Assembly (NCBI GenBank): GCA_016783965.1
Contig: JADHVO010000005.1
Location: forward strand, 186,001 to 250,000
Direction: 5' to 3'
Length of the DNA: 64,000 nt
From: Alphaproteobacteria bacterium
GTDB lineage: Bacteria; Pseudomonadota; Alphaproteobacteria; Micropepsales; Micropepsaceae
The translations under genes were made by a program, and so were the position numbers. Within the stretch, counting starts at the first letter, position 1. The number at the start of each line of letters is the position of its first letter. Below are positions 45,577 through 55,176 of this stretch, piece after piece. Below the pieces are notes generated by a model. That model was not told the DNA's origin. It ran no database searches and saw only the letters and a list, made by a program, of their open reading frames with translations.

Positions 45577-45639
45577 CCCCACTCTGGCACCGCCGCCGTC
45601 CGGATGACATTCTGTTCATCCGGACATTCGGGAAACTCC

Positions 45640-46950
45640 ATGAGCACCGTCCTCCTGCTGGCGTTCGCGCCGATCTTCCTCCTGCTGATCCTCGGAGCCT
45701 TCTTTGCGGGTTCGGAGACGGCGCTGACCGCAGTCTCGCGGGGCCGCATGCACACGCTCGAGAAGGAAGGTTCCCGCGCCGCGCGTGACGTGAACTTCCT
45801 GACCGAAGACCGTGAGCGCATGGTGGGCGCGCTCCTGCTCGGCAACACTTTTGTCAATATCCTGGCGTCGTCTCTGGCGACCACAGTGCTGGAGTCGAGC
45901 TTCGGACCGGAGACGGTCTATGTTGCGACGGCGATCATGACGGTGCTCATCCTGTTCTTCGTCGAAGTGCTGCCGAAGACGCTCGCCATTGCTCGCACGG
46001 ACAGATTCGCACTGACCGTGGCGACGCCGGTCCGCCTCGTCGTCGGCGTGCTGGCGCCGATCGTCAACGCCGTGCAGTTCCTCGTCTGGCGCGTGCTCGC
46101 GCTGTTTGGTGTGCATGAGAACGAAATGGAAGAGATCGCGGCGCACGAGGAAATCCGCGGCACGGTCGAAATCCATCACAAGGAAGGTTCCGTCGAACGC
46201 GAGCATCGCGACATGCTCGCTGGTGTGCTCGATCTGCGGGAGCTTACCGTCGCCGACGTGATGATACATCGCAAGAACATCGCGACCATCGACGCGTCTT
46301 TGCCGCGCGAGGAGATGCTGCAGGAAGTGCTTGACGCCAACCACACACGCATACCGCTGTGGCGTGACCAGCCCGAAAACATAGTCGGCATTGTCCACAG
46401 CAAGGACGTGGTGCGCGCCATCATCGAGAGGGGCCGTACCGGTATCGACGTCGCTTCGCTGGCCACGCCGCCCTGGTTCGTGCCGGAAACGACGTCGCTA
46501 GAGGAGATGCTTACGCTCTTCCGCGAACAGCGCACGCATTTCGCGTTGGTGGTCGACGAGTATGGCGCGCTTCAAGGGTTGATCGCTCTCGAAGACATCC
46601 TGGAAGAAATTTTCGGCGATCTGCCGGATGAGCATGAGGAACCGGAGCGCCCTGACGTCCGAAAGCGGTCGGACGGTTCCTATCTGATCGACGGAAGTGT
46701 GCCGATCCGCGAACTGAACCGCGATCTGGACTGGAACCTGCCGGACGAGGAAGCCACGACAATCGCCGGCCTTGTTATCCATGAGGCCCGCACGATCCCC
46801 GAGGTGGGCCAGCGTTTCGCGTTCTTCGGATTCCAGTTTGAGATCCTGCGCCGCCAGCGCAACCAGATAACCGCGCTGCGCGTCATTCCGCCCGCAAAAT
46901 CGGCCGAGCCGCTCGCCGCTAGTGTTCCTGCCAAACCTCAGCAGGCGTGA
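45640..46950 (+). CDS. HlyC/CorC family transporter (CNNM and CBS domains)
   Basis: A 436-residue membrane protein: a CNNM/DUF21 domain of about four helices (residues 1-190, including GAFFAGSETALTAVSRGRM and NTFVNILASSLAT), a CBS-domain pair (about 205-325, EVLDANHTRIPLWRD ... VVDEYGALQGLIALEDILEEIFGD), and the C-terminal transporter-associated domain with DGSVPIRELNRDLDW. Such proteins are implicated in Mg2+ or Co2+ efflux. ATG 45640 is chosen, 12 codons inside the open frame. Its 3' end overlaps bolA (opposite strand) by 32 bases. Confidence 0.9.
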   Translation: MSTVLLLAFAPIFLLLILGAFFAGSETALTAVSRGRMHTLEKEGSRAARDVNFLTEDRERMVGALLLGNTFVNILASSLATTVLESSFGPETVYVATAIMTVLILFFVEVLPKTLAIARTDRFALTVATPVRLVVGVLAPIVNAVQFLVWRVLALFGVHENEMEEIAAHEEIRGTVEIHHKEGSVEREHRDMLAGVLDLRELTVADVMIHRKNIATIDASLPREEMLQEVLDANHTRIPLWRDQPENIVGIVHSKDVVRAIIERGRTGIDVASLATPPWFVPETTSLEEMLTLFREQRTHFALVVDEYGALQGLIALEDILEEIFGDLPDEHEEPERPDVRKRSDGSYLIDGSVPIRELNRDLDWNLPDEEATTIAGLVIHEARTIPEVGQRFAFFGFQFEILRRQRNQITALRVIPPAKSAEPLAASVPAKPQQA

Positions 46951-47203
46951 GCGTCGTCAGCGCCAGGGCGTGGATGCCATTGGGCTTCATCAAGTCCGCC
47001 AACGCGGCATAGACGCGACGCTGGCGCTCCACGCGCGACGCGCCGCCGAACGACTCCGACACCACCCGCACGCTGAAGTGCGTCTCACCACCGGGACGCG
47101 AGCCGGAGTGGCCTGCATGCTTATGGCTGTCGTCCGCGACGATGAGCTCGGTGGGGGCGAAAGCCGCTTGCAGTTTTTCGCGGATCGTGTCGACGACAGC
47201 CAT
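46919..47203 (-). CDS. BolA family protein
   Basis: A 94-residue alpha/beta protein with the BolA core: IREKLQAAFAPTELIVADDSHKHAGH, SHFSV-type VRVVSESFGG, RQRRVYAALADLM and a final GIHALALTTLTPAEV. The histidine-rich loop ligates shared Fe-S clusters with monothiol glutaredoxins. The gene is divergent from the J-domain gene (85 bases between starts), an arrangement with cobST that recurs in alphaproteobacteria. Confidence 0.92.
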   Translation of the reverse strand: MAVVDTIREKLQAAFAPTELIVADDSHKHAGHSGSRPGGETHFSVRVVSESFGGASRVERQRRVYAALADLMKPNGIHALALTTLTPAEVWQEH

Positions 47204-47288
47204 GAATCCAGCGTGTCATCCGCCGCGCCGCGTAAGTCAAGCAATACGTTTTGTGGAAATTTTCGTCCCTCGACCCCATAATTCGCGC

Positions 47289-47900
47289 ATGTCCGGAGCA
47301 AAACCGAAAACGCGCTACAAGGCGGACATCCGCATCAAACCGGATGAGCCGCGCGCGAAACCCGCCGAGACGAAGCTGCGTCCCTGCGCCAAGGCGGGTT
47401 GCGAGGGCGAAGGCGGCTACAAGGTCACAAGAAGCCGCGACCGGCTCGGCGAATACATGTGGCTTTGCCTTGAGCATGCCCGCGAGCACAACGAGTCCTG
47501 GGATTTCTTCCGGGGCATGGACGAGGGCCAGATCGAATCCTTCCGCAACGACGCGGCGACCGGTCATCGTCCGACATGGCCGCTCGGCAAACGCACGGCT
47601 CGTATGCAGAATCCGTTCGGGAATGCGGAGTTCACCGACACCTACGGAACATTCGCGAAAGACGCCGATTCAGCACCTGAAGTACGCCGCCACGAGCGCA
47701 CTTTGACGCGGCTTCAAATGCAGGCGCTCGACACGCTCCACCTGCCGCATACCGCCACCTTGATAGAGATCAAGGCGCGGTATAAGGAACTTGTGAAGCG
47801 GTTTCATCCCGACGCGAACGGCGGCGATCGGGGCGCCGAGGAGCGACTGAAACAGGTTATCAAAGCCTATGGCGTGTTGCGCGCCTCCGGGCTGACCTAG
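47289..47900 (+). CDS. J-domain protein with N-terminal cysteine motif
   Basis: A 203-residue co-chaperone-like protein. The J domain is at the C-terminus (about 140-200) with the required HPD in KRFHPDANGGD. The N-terminal part has cysteines and a histidine spaced CAKAGC and, after about 23 residues, CLEH, suggesting a small metal site (inference). ATG 47289 fits the conserved start. It precedes cobS by 78 bases and is divergent from bolA, a neighbourhood typical for this class, where it may serve cobaltochelatase assembly (inference). Confidence 0.88.
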   Translation: MSGAKPKTRYKADIRIKPDEPRAKPAETKLRPCAKAGCEGEGGYKVTRSRDRLGEYMWLCLEHAREHNESWDFFRGMDEGQIESFRNDAATGHRPTWPLGKRTARMQNPFGNAEFTDTYGTFAKDADSAPEVRRHERTLTRLQMQALDTLHLPHTATLIEIKARYKELVKRFHPDANGGDRGAEERLKQVIKAYGVLRASGLT

Positions 47901-47978
47901 CGAAGGGCTCCTGACGCCCTTCCCTCTCATCCGGCGGTCAATTTCCGCAAGAGCACACGTAGAGCCGGATAACGCATC

Positions 47979-48974
47979 ATGAGCGAACAGCAGACTGAAC
48001 TCGATCCCGGCATGACGCCGGATGTCGATATCGACATCAGGAAGGCATTCGGTTTCGACACCTCGATGAAAATCAAGGGTTTCTCGAAGCAGACATCCTA
48101 CGTGCCCGATTTCGATTCAGCCTATCGCTTCGACCGCGAGACCACGCTCGCGATCCTGGCCGGCTTCGCGCACAACCGCCGTGTGATGATCCAGGGTTAT
48201 CACGGCACCGGCAAGTCGACGCATATCGAGCAGGTCGCCGCGCGCCTCAACTGGCCGTGCGTGCGCATCAACCTCGACAGTCACATCAGCCGCATCGACC
48301 TGATCGGCAAGGACGCGATTGTGCTGAAAGACGGCAAGCAGGTCACCGAGTTCCGCGAGGGTTTGCTGCCTTGGTGCTTGCAGCATCCGGTGGCACTGAC
48401 GTTTGACGAATACGACGCCGGCCGTCCCGACGTGATGTTCGTCATCCAGCGCGTGCTCGAAGTCCAGGGCAAGCTGACGCTGCTCGACCAGAACAAGGTC
48501 ATCCGCCCCAACAAATCGTTCCGCCTGTTCTCGACGACGAATACGATCGGTCTGGGCGACACGACGGGCCTCTATCACGGCACGCAGCAGATCAACCAGG
48601 GCCAGATGGACCGCTGGTCGATCGTCACGACGCTGAACTACCTGCATCACGATGCCGAAGTGAACATCGTGCTGGCGAAGGTTCCGTCCTATGCGGCGAC
48701 GCCGGAGAAGAAGAAGCAGATCGCCTCGATGGTTCGCGTTGCCGACATGACGCGCAATGCGTTCATCAACGGCGACCTGTCGACCGTGATGAGCCCGCGC
48801 ACGGTGATCACCTGGGCCGAAAATGCCGAGATCTTCGGCGATGTCGGCTTCGCGTTCCGCCTTACCTTCCTGAACAAGTGCGACGAACTGGAACGCGCCA
48901 GTGTCGCCGAGTTCTACCAGCGCTGCTTCGGCGAAGATCTTCCGGAGAGCGCCGCGAAGGTGCTGGTTACCTGA
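47979..48974 (+). CDS. cobS: Cobaltochelatase subunit CobS
   Basis: A 331-residue AAA+ ATPase of the aerobic cobalamin pathway. Walker A is GYHGTGKST, Walker [10 protein letters not shown], and sensor region FSTTNTIG. With CobT and CobN it inserts cobalt into hydrogenobyrinic acid a,c-diamide. Length matches the family. Next comes cobT, 17 bases later. CobN and the rest of the cobalamin genes are not in the window, which is normal, as cobST often lies apart. Confidence 0.95.
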   Translation: MSEQQTELDPGMTPDVDIDIRKAFGFDTSMKIKGFSKQTSYVPDFDSAYRFDRETTLAILAGFAHNRRVMIQGYHGTGKSTHIEQVAARLNWPCVRINLDSHISRIDLIGKDAIVLKDGKQVTEFREGLLPWCLQHPVALTFDEYDAGRPDVMFVIQRVLEVQGKLTLLDQNKVIRPNKSFRLFSTTNTIGLGDTTGLYHGTQQINQGQMDRWSIVTTLNYLHHDAEVNIVLAKVPSYAATPEKKKQIASMVRVADMTRNAFINGDLSTVMSPRTVITWAENAEIFGDVGFAFRLTFLNKCDELERASVAEFYQRCFGEDLPESAAKVLVT

Positions 48975-48991
48975 TCAACCGCGGGTGATGC

Positions 48992-50893
48992 GTGGCAAAG
49001 CCTGAGAATCCATCGGAACCCTTCAAGCGCGCCGTCACCGCGTCCGTGCGCGCGCTATCGGGCGAGCCAGAGATGGAAGTCACGTTCTCGGCAGAGCCAC
49101 CGGCGCTGCGCGGCCTGAAGGCGCGCCTGCCGTTGCCGTCGCGCAATTTGCCGCCGCACGAAGTGGCGATCGTACGCGGCGCGGGCGACGCCTACGCGCT
49201 TCGCAAGGCGCATCACGAAGACAAGATCCACGACCAGTTCCGGCCGCAATCGACCGATGCCGCGGCAGTGTTTGAGGCTGCCGAGCAGGCGCGTGTCGAG
49301 GCCATCGGCGCGAATGCAATGAAGGGCGTGGCGCACAACCTTGCGGCGCAGCTCGAGCAGCGCCTGACGCAGAAGGGCCTCTCCAAGGCGCGCGTCCGAG
49401 CCGACGCGAATATTGCCGACGTACTCGGCCTGATGGTGCGCGAGAAGCTGACCGGCGAACCGCCGCCAGAGTCGCTCAAATACGCGGTCGATCTCTGGCG
49501 GCCGTTCGTCGAAGAGCATGCCGGCAAGGACCTCGCCAAGCTCGAGGACAACATCAGGGACCAGGCGTCGTTCGCGAAGCTGACGCGCACGATCCTGCGA
49601 GACCTCAAACTGTCGGACGAGTTCGATGCCGACGAATCCTCCGACGATACCGGCGAAGGCGAGAACGCCGAGAGCCAGCAGCAAGAAGGCGAGGAGAACG
49701 ACCAGGACAGCCAGTCGCAGAGCGCTGAAGCCGACATGCAGGAGGCCGAAGGCGAAGAAGGCCAGGACACCGAGGCCGAGATGCGGGCCGAGCAGACCGA
49801 CGAGATGTCGGACGCGGAAGAGCCGCAGGACGGTGCCAAGCCGCAGCGACCGGAGCAGCCGTTCAGCCACCAGGAAGACTGGGGCTACAAGGTCCACACA
49901 TTGCAATTCGACGAGGAAGTCGAGGCTGACGAACTGTGCGACGCCGAAGAACTGGGCCGCCTGCGCACCTTTCTCGACCAGCAGCTTTCCGCGATGCAGG
50001 GCGTGGTTTCGCGGCTGGCGAACAAACTCCAGCGCCTGCTGATGGCGCAGCAGAACCGCACCTGGGAGTTCGACATCGAGGAAGGCATGCTGGATACGTC
50101 CCGCCTGCCCCGCATCATCATCGATCCGATGTATCCCCTGTCGTTCAAGCGCGAGAAGGACATGACCTTCCGCGACACCGTCGTGACGCTCCTGCTCGAC
50201 AATTCCGGCTCGATGCGCGGCCGTCCGATCATGGTGGCGGCGATGTGTGCGGACATCCTGGCGCGCACGCTGGAGCGCTGCGCGGTCAAGACCGAGATCC
50301 TCGGATTTACCACCCGCGCCTGGAAAGGTGGCCAGAGCCGCGAGAAGTGGATCGCCGACGGCAAGCCGCCGCATCCCGGCCGCCTGAACGATCTGCGCCA
50401 CATCATCTACAAGGCCGCCGACGAGCCGTGGCGCCGGGCCCGCAAGAACCTCGGGCTGATGATGCGCGAGGGCCTGCTCAAGGAGAACATCGACGGCGAG
50501 GCGCTCATGTGGGCGCACAATCGCATCGTCGCCCGCCCCGAGCAGCGCAGGATCCTGATGGTGATCAGTGACGGCGCGCCGGTCGACGATTCAACCCTCT
50601 CGGTCAACGCCGGCAATTACCTCGAACGGCACCTGCGCCGGGTGATCGAGGAGATCGAAGAGAAATCGTCAGTGGAATTGACGGCCATCGGCATCGGGCA
50701 TGACGTCACCCGCTACTACCGTAAAGCCGTGACGATCGTAGACGCCGAGCAGCTCGGCGGCGCCATGACCGAACAGCTCATCGGCCTGTTCCACGAAGAC
50801 AAGGGCCATGAAGGCCACATGCGTGGGCCGACGCGCATGGCCGGCGCCAAGCATGGTGGGCACGCAGCCCGCCGCGCCGGCGCGCATGTCTGA
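48992..50893 (+). CDS. cobT: Cobaltochelatase subunit CobT
   Basis: A 633-residue partner of CobS. It has an N-terminal conserved region, a long highly acidic Glu/Gln/Asp-rich stretch (about residues 212-285), and a C-terminal von Willebrand A domain with the MIDAS motif [10 protein letters not shown] and [12 protein letters not shown] 48992 is the start. The acidic stretch and VWA domain are the standard CobT arrangement, so no truncation is seen. It ends four bases before the stop of the oppositely oriented VUT-like gene. Confidence 0.95.
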   Translation: MAKPENPSEPFKRAVTASVRALSGEPEMEVTFSAEPPALRGLKARLPLPSRNLPPHEVAIVRGAGDAYALRKAHHEDKIHDQFRPQSTDAAAVFEAAEQARVEAIGANAMKGVAHNLAAQLEQRLTQKGLSKARVRADANIADVLGLMVREKLTGEPPPESLKYAVDLWRPFVEEHAGKDLAKLEDNIRDQASFAKLTRTILRDLKLSDEFDADESSDDTGEGENAESQQQEGEENDQDSQSQSAEADMQEAEGEEGQDTEAEMRAEQTDEMSDAEEPQDGAKPQRPEQPFSHQEDWGYKVHTLQFDEEVEADELCDAEELGRLRTFLDQQLSAMQGVVSRLANKLQRLLMAQQNRTWEFDIEEGMLDTSRLPRIIIDPMYPLSFKREKDMTFRDTVVTLLLDNSGSMRGRPIMVAAMCADILARTLERCAVKTEILGFTTRAWKGGQSREKWIADGKPPHPGRLNDLRHIIYKAADEPWRRARKNLGLMMREGLLKENIDGEALMWAHNRIVARPEQRRILMVISDGAPVDDSTLSVNAGNYLERHLRRVIEEIEEKSSVELTAIGIGHDVTRYYRKAVTIVDAEQLGGAMTEQLIGLFHEDKGHEGHMRGPTRMAGAKHGGHAARRAGAHV

Positions 50894-50896
50894 AGG

Positions 50897-51571
50897 CTAG
50901 TATCCGCCAAAGCCTGACAAGGGCTGTACAACGCGGCGAAGCATCCAGAACGGAAACAGCATCAGGATCGCGCCGCCGCACAGCACGCCGGTCTCGACCA
51001 GCATGCGGTCGAACCACGGAATGCTCGTGCCAAGATAGGCCGCAGGATAAAAGGCCGGCGCGAAACTCAGTGCGCCGATGAGCGAGCCAACGAGCGGTGC
51101 CGTCCACCAGCGCCGGCCCCGTGCCCCGTCGAATGCGACGATCGACAGAAAACCGGAGAGAACGAACGCCGCCATGAACGCGCAGACCTCGCGCATCGCG
51201 GGCAATGCCGCAGCCGGGAGAAACCGGTGAACGCTTTCGCCAGCGAAGATCGTGACAGCGCCAAGCACGGCAAAGGTGAGGATGATCTGCGCGAACGCAT
51301 AGGCCGGGCCGTACCGGCGGTTCGTCAGATGAATCGCGAGAAAGGGAACCGGCAGCAGCAGCGAGCTGACCGTCACCCAGTTTTCTGCCGTATGCGCCAG
51401 ATAGGGAACGGGCGTGGCCAGATAGAGGAACAATCCGACCAGCGCAGCCGTCAGGCCAAGAACCGGAAAAACCGTCCGCAGCACGGCCCGTACCGCCAGA
51501 GTGAGTCGGCGTCCCAAAGTGACACGCGTTCCGTAGCCGTAGGTTGGCGTCCAGGCGGCATCGCTGGCCAT
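50897..51571 (-). CDS. Membrane protein resembling the VUT/queuosine-precursor transporter family
   Basis: A membrane protein of about 224 residues from ATG 51571 with about six helices. The segment PVPFLAIHLTNRRYGPAYAF matches the TDLTNRRYGP motif of VUT/YhhQ-like proteins, where YhhQ imports queuosine precursors, but the rest is divergent, so I rate the family as likely, not certain. The frame is open to 51703; TTG 51664 (with GGGGTG before it) or TTG 51701-51703 would add about 31-44 residues. It ends convergently with cobT. Confidence 0.65.
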   Translation of the reverse strand: MASDAAWTPTYGYGTRVTLGRRLTLAVRAVLRTVFPVLGLTAALVGLFLYLATPVPYLAHTAENWVTVSSLLLPVPFLAIHLTNRRYGPAYAFAQIILTFAVLGAVTIFAGESVHRFLPAAALPAMREVCAFMAAFVLSGFLSIVAFDGARGRRWWTAPLVGSLIGALSFAPAFYPAAYLGTSIPWFDRMLVETGVLCGGAILMLFPFWMLRRVVQPLSGFGGY

Positions 51572-51800
51572 ACGCAGCCGATACGGCCCATCGTTGATGC
51601 CGATTGCCAGCCGAGCAGGCGCGTCTTCACGCCCTGAAAGAGCTCCGGATTCGTATGCCCGCAAAACACCCCATCCCCGCCGATCTGTCCACAGCCGGCT
51701 CAATTTGAGACACTAGGGGAAAGTGTTCGCAGGAACCATGCCCCCGAGGGGGCTGATACCGCAAAAGATGGTAAATTTTTGAGACGCTTAGGTGACGATC

Positions 51801-52094
51801 TTAAGCCGCCTTCTGAGCCGTCTTCTTGGCGATGGCGCGCTTCAGGCGCAGCGCCTTCGGCGACAGAACGCTATCCTTCGCCTTCAACAGGAACGGGTCC
51901 AGGCCGCCATTCTTGTCGACGGTGCGCAGCGCGCTCATGCTGATCTTCAGCACGTAGGAGTTGCCCAAGGCCTCGCTTGCCAGTGACACCTGCTGGAGAT
52001 TCGGCCGGTAGATCCGCTTGGTCTTGTTGTTGGCGTGGCTCACATTGTGCCCCACCTGGGTGCCTTTTCCGGTCAGTTCGCAGCGGCGTGCCAT
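51801..52094 (-). CDS. rpmB: 50S ribosomal protein L28
   Basis: A 97-residue protein with the bacterial L28 pattern [33 protein letters not shown] and [16 protein letters not shown]. It sits on the large subunit near the peptide exit side. ATG 52094 fits the family start; the frame is open upstream. A GC-rich hairpin lies in its leader (52112-52136). The partner rpmG is not adjacent. The divergent DUF3108 gene next door is usual for the class. Confidence 0.96.
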   Translation of the reverse strand: MARRCELTGKGTQVGHNVSHANNKTKRIYRPNLQQVSLASEALGNSYVLKISMSALRTVDKNGGLDPFLLKAKDSVLSPKALRLKRAIAKKTAQKAA

Positions 52095-52111
52095 GGTCAG
52101 TCTCGTCAAAA

Positions 52112-52136
52112 GAGGCGCCCTCTTAAGGGCGCCCTC
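52112..52136 (-). other. GC-rich hairpin in the rpmB leader
   Basis: GGCGCCC (52114-52120) and GGGCGCC (52127-52133) pair around TCTTAA, with GAG/CTC extending the stem apart from one bulged C. It starts about 18 bases upstream of the rpmB ATG, on the transcript of that gene. Possible roles are autogenous translational control by L28 or an mRNA stability element. Confidence 0.5.
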
Positions 52137-52294
52137 AAGGACCGTCAAGCACGAAAAGTGCGCGCGTATGCGGAACAATACGGCATTTTGCTGTGAAAAC
52201 CGGAATGCATGGCAATGCGGCCGGTCATATTTGGACCACAGTGGCCTTGGACGGTCGGCGTCGCTAGTTTGGCGTGGCCAACGGAGCCCCAACA

Positions 52295-53146
52295 ATGAAA
52301 ATGCGTCATGTCCTCAGCGTGTTGCTGGCCGCTCTACCGCTGGGCGGCGCCGCCTATGGCGCCGGCGGCGCGGGTTCCGAGACCCCGAGCCAGCCTGGCT
52401 CGACCATCCAGGTGGCGATGACGCTCTACGCCGGCGGGTTGACGCTCGGTCATGTCGATCTCAACACCACAATACGGGGCGACCAATACCACTCTGTGTC
52501 GAATCTCCAGACCGGCGGCGTCGTCAACGTCGTGTGGCAGTCGGAAATCCAGGCGACATCAAATGGTACGGTAGCACCGAACAGCTTCCACCCGGCGCTG
52601 TACGATTCCTTCTACACCGGCCGCTCCGACAAGAAGCAGGAAGTGTCGCTGACCTACGACAATGGCGGACCGGTGAAGCTGTATGCGAATCCGGCCTATC
52701 CGACAACCGGCTACGAGGTTCCGCCTGATCAGCAGAAGAACACCTTCGATCCGCTCAGCGCGATCACATACTTCGTGTCGGGCGTGCACATGGCGAGCGC
52801 GGACAATCCCTGCGGCGTACTGCTGCCCGTGTTCGACGGACGCCGCCGCTACGACGTCGGCTTCGAGAAAGTGAAGGACGTCACCGTCTCGATGGACAAC
52901 GGGCTCTACAAGGGCAAGGCCGTGCTCTGCCAGATGCACTACAAGCAGATCGCCGGCTACAAGCCGCGTGTGCTGAAGGAAGGCGCCAAGTTTCCGCTGA
53001 TCAGCGCCTGGATCACGACGATGCCGAGCGCCATCACCGGACGCTCCTATGTCGTACCGCTGCGCGTCTGGGCGGATACCGAATACGGCGTGATCGCAGC
53101 GGTCACCAACAAGCTTCTGATCGACGGCGTAACGCCGAAAACTTGA
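52295..53146 (+). CDS. DUF3108 domain exported protein
   Basis: A 283-residue protein with a signal peptide ([22 protein letters not shown]), then a beta-rich region consistent with DUF3108: [23 protein letters not shown] segment (here [12 protein letters not shown]), a DPLSAITYF motif, and [12 protein letters not shown] near the middle, followed by a lipid-binding-type strand set and [17 protein letters not shown]3108 proteins are periplasmic and common beside rpmB in alphaproteobacteria; their role is not established. ATG 52295 is chosen over the GTG seven codons upstream. Confidence 0.85.
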   Translation: MKMRHVLSVLLAALPLGGAAYGAGGAGSETPSQPGSTIQVAMTLYAGGLTLGHVDLNTTIRGDQYHSVSNLQTGGVVNVVWQSEIQATSNGTVAPNSFHPALYDSFYTGRSDKKQEVSLTYDNGGPVKLYANPAYPTTGYEVPPDQQKNTFDPLSAITYFVSGVHMASADNPCGVLLPVFDGRRRYDVGFEKVKDVTVSMDNGLYKGKAVLCQMHYKQIAGYKPRVLKEGAKFPLISAWITTMPSAITGRSYVVPLRVWADTEYGVIAAVTNKLLIDGVTPKT

Positions 53147-53150
53147 GGCG

Positions 53151-54032
53151 CTAGGCCTTCGGCGACATCGATCTCAGGATCGGTACAATCACGTCGCTGA
53201 TTGGCGTGGGGATGCCGTGCTTGCGGCCCAGGCGCTGCACGACACCATTGCGCGCGTCCCATTCCAGCGGCTTGCCGTCGCGGCGATCGTAATACATCGA
53301 GTTGCCGCGGGCCACGCGATGGCTGGTCTGCATCGCGACGAGCTGCTCCACGAGGTCGTCCGCAAACTTCGCGCCCTCCGCCGCACCGACTGCCATCGTC
53401 TCTTGGATGAAGCGCACGCCCAGCGCCGTCATCTCTGGCGTCGATGCGAGCGCATCGGGCCGCAGTGTCAGCGCCGATAGCGCGCCGCCGGCGCAGTTGA
53501 GACAAAGCTTCTCCCATACGCGGGTCTTGAAATCGCGGTCTGTCGAGGCCTTCACGAACGTCCCGTCGAACAGCCCGACAAACTCGTGCGACGCGTCGTC
53601 GTCAGGCACGGTGAGTTGTGCGCCGCCGTGCATCTCGATCTCGCCGGGCGCCACGCGTTCGGCCGGCAGCGCAACCACCACCGGTACGATCGTGGTGCCG
53701 ATCGGCACCAGCGGCGCAACCCGCTCGCGGTGCTCGACGCCGTTCTGAAGCACCGCAACCCTGGTGTTCTTCCCGACCAGCGCTTTCAGCCAGCCCGCGA
53801 CCGCGGGTGTTTGATGTGACTTCACGCAAACCAGTACCCAATCGACCGGCTTCGCAGCGGCAGGCGACGTCTGTACCTGGGCGGGAACCGTCTGGCGTTC
53901 CCTCGTCTGCACGCGCGTGATGGCGAGCGTTTCGAAGGCCTGGTTGGCACAGATGACGACTTCATGCCTCGCCGATAGGGCAAACGCGAGCGTGCCGCCG
54001 ATCGCGCCCGGCCCGATGATCGCGATCATCAC
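53151..54032 (-). CDS. 2-Dehydropantoate 2-reductase family protein
   Basis: A 293-residue Rossmann protein of the ApbA/PanE family, beginning MMIAIIGPGAIGG with the NADPH-binding GxGxxG. Other landmarks are VKSHQTPA and LQNGVEHRE in the cofactor domain and EKLCLNCAGGALSALT plus DVIVPILR in the C-terminal helical domain. It may make pantoate for CoA, but several paralogues act on other 2-keto acids, so panE is not certain. It converges with the DUF3108 gene four bases away. Confidence 0.85.
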   Translation of the reverse strand: MMIAIIGPGAIGGTLAFALSARHEVVICANQAFETLAITRVQTRERQTVPAQVQTSPAAAKPVDWVLVCVKSHQTPAVAGWLKALVGKNTRVAVLQNGVEHRERVAPLVPIGTTIVPVVVALPAERVAPGEIEMHGGAQLTVPDDDASHEFVGLFDGTFVKASTDRDFKTRVWEKLCLNCAGGALSALTLRPDALASTPEMTALGVRFIQETMAVGAAEGAKFADDLVEQLVAMQTSHRVARGNSMYYDRRDGKPLEWDARNGVVQRLGRKHGIPTPISDVIVPILRSMSPKA

Positions 54033-54371
54033 CGCCTGCTCCGCTGAAGGGTTGGGACGCGAAGTATCGCAGGTGCAAAATCGCGGTCAAACATGTCACC
54101 CGTCTGTTGTCGTTCCTTAACAAATACTCCGAGTACGGAGTATTCGGTGGATAAGACCTTCCGACTCCATGGGTCGGGCTGCCCACAAGATGTAGTGGTT
54201 CGCCACACTCGGATTTCCACTAAACGTATGAGAACAAAGGATGATATTAAGCTGGTTAGTGATTCGGGCACCGTTCGTTCAATGACCGTTCCTTCCGTAA
54301 ACGGACGATCCACAACGGCCAATTTTGACAGTATCGCTGCAACTTCGCGTCAGCCGCTTCCGGCGATATTT
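54033..54371. other. AT-richer intergenic region with a perfect inverted repeat
   Basis: About 340 bases lie between the reductase start and the end of the ArsR-type gene, with visibly lower GC than the genes around it. A 22-base perfect inverted repeat (AATACTCCG, loop AGTA, CGGAGTATT; 54123-54144) stands about 90 bases upstream of the reductase ATG. An open frame from 54229 reads without coding bias and runs into antisense of the next gene, so it is not called. It should hold the reductase promoter. Confidence 0.5.
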
Positions 54372-55052
54372 TCAAGGCAGGTTCCAATCCAGTCCGACCT
54401 CTTCCCAAAGCAGGTCACGAGCCTTCGGGGTAACGACCAATACGCGGGTTTCGCGCTGCCGCCGGATCGCGCCGGCTGCCTCCAGACGCGTGCAAAGCGC
54501 CGCGCCGAGCCAACCAGCGATGTGCGGACGCCGTTCGGTCCAGTCGAGACAGGGCCGCACCAGCGGTCTGCCGCCAACAGTGGGGGAACCCAAGCCGAGC
54601 GCCGCGAGCCATGTCCGCCCCTTGTCGCTCAACGCATAGCCGTCACCACCGGCCACAACGCGACCGTTGGAAACGAGCGCATCGCAGATCGCGACGCCGA
54701 GCTCGCCCGCCACATGGTCGTAGCAACGACGCGCACGGCGAAGCGCCGGATCGATCCGGCGCTTGCGGCTGTGCGAAAGATCGGCGGCGACCGTTAGCGT
54801 CTCGATCGCGTGGGCGACTTCGCTGTCGCGCAGCCGATAATAGCGATGACGCCCGCGATGGCTCACCGCCAGCAGGCCGCCATCGAGCAGGCGCGCCAGA
54901 TGTGCGCTCGCGGTCTGCGGCGCGATGCCGGAGAGCGCGGCCAGTTCGCCGGCTGGGCGCTCGCTGCCGTCCATCAGGGCGCCCAGCATCGCCGCTCGTG
55001 CCGGATCGCCGATCAGTGCCCCGACCTGCGCAACATTGGGAAGAGCCTTCAT
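54372..55052 (-). CDS. ArsR-type winged-helix transcriptional regulator with C-terminal extension
   Basis: A 226-residue regulator. The first 95 residues form an ArsR helix-turn-helix: IGDPARAAMLGALMDG, LAALSGIAPQTASAHLARLLDGGLL and a wing HRGRHRYYRL. There is no CxC-type metal site. The remaining 130 residues form a second domain with HVAGELGVAICDAL, KGRTWLAALG and CLDWTERRPHIAGWLG, as in a class of ArsR proteins with an effector domain. Divergent from the helicase gene (about 124 bases between starts). Confidence 0.87.
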   Translation of the reverse strand: MKALPNVAQVGALIGDPARAAMLGALMDGSERPAGELAALSGIAPQTASAHLARLLDGGLLAVSHRGRHRYYRLRDSEVAHAIETLTVAADLSHSRKRRIDPALRRARRCYDHVAGELGVAICDALVSNGRVVAGGDGYALSDKGRTWLAALGLGSPTVGGRPLVRPCLDWTERRPHIAGWLGAALCTRLEAAGAIRRQRETRVLVVTPKARDLLWEEVGLDWNLP

Positions 55053-55176
55053 TCCGGCATTATCCGCGACCGCCGCGCGGCGATGCTACGTAAACGCACG
55101 AAAAATCGGAAACCGGAACATTCCGCGCGACCCTGACGCACTTGCAACACGCTCCCCGACGCCCGATGTTCTGGCC

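Noticed and set aside
54093..54797. 234-codon plus-strand frame opposite the ArsR-type gene
   Set aside because: It runs antisense through a well-supported regulator gene and its own sequence has no coding features.
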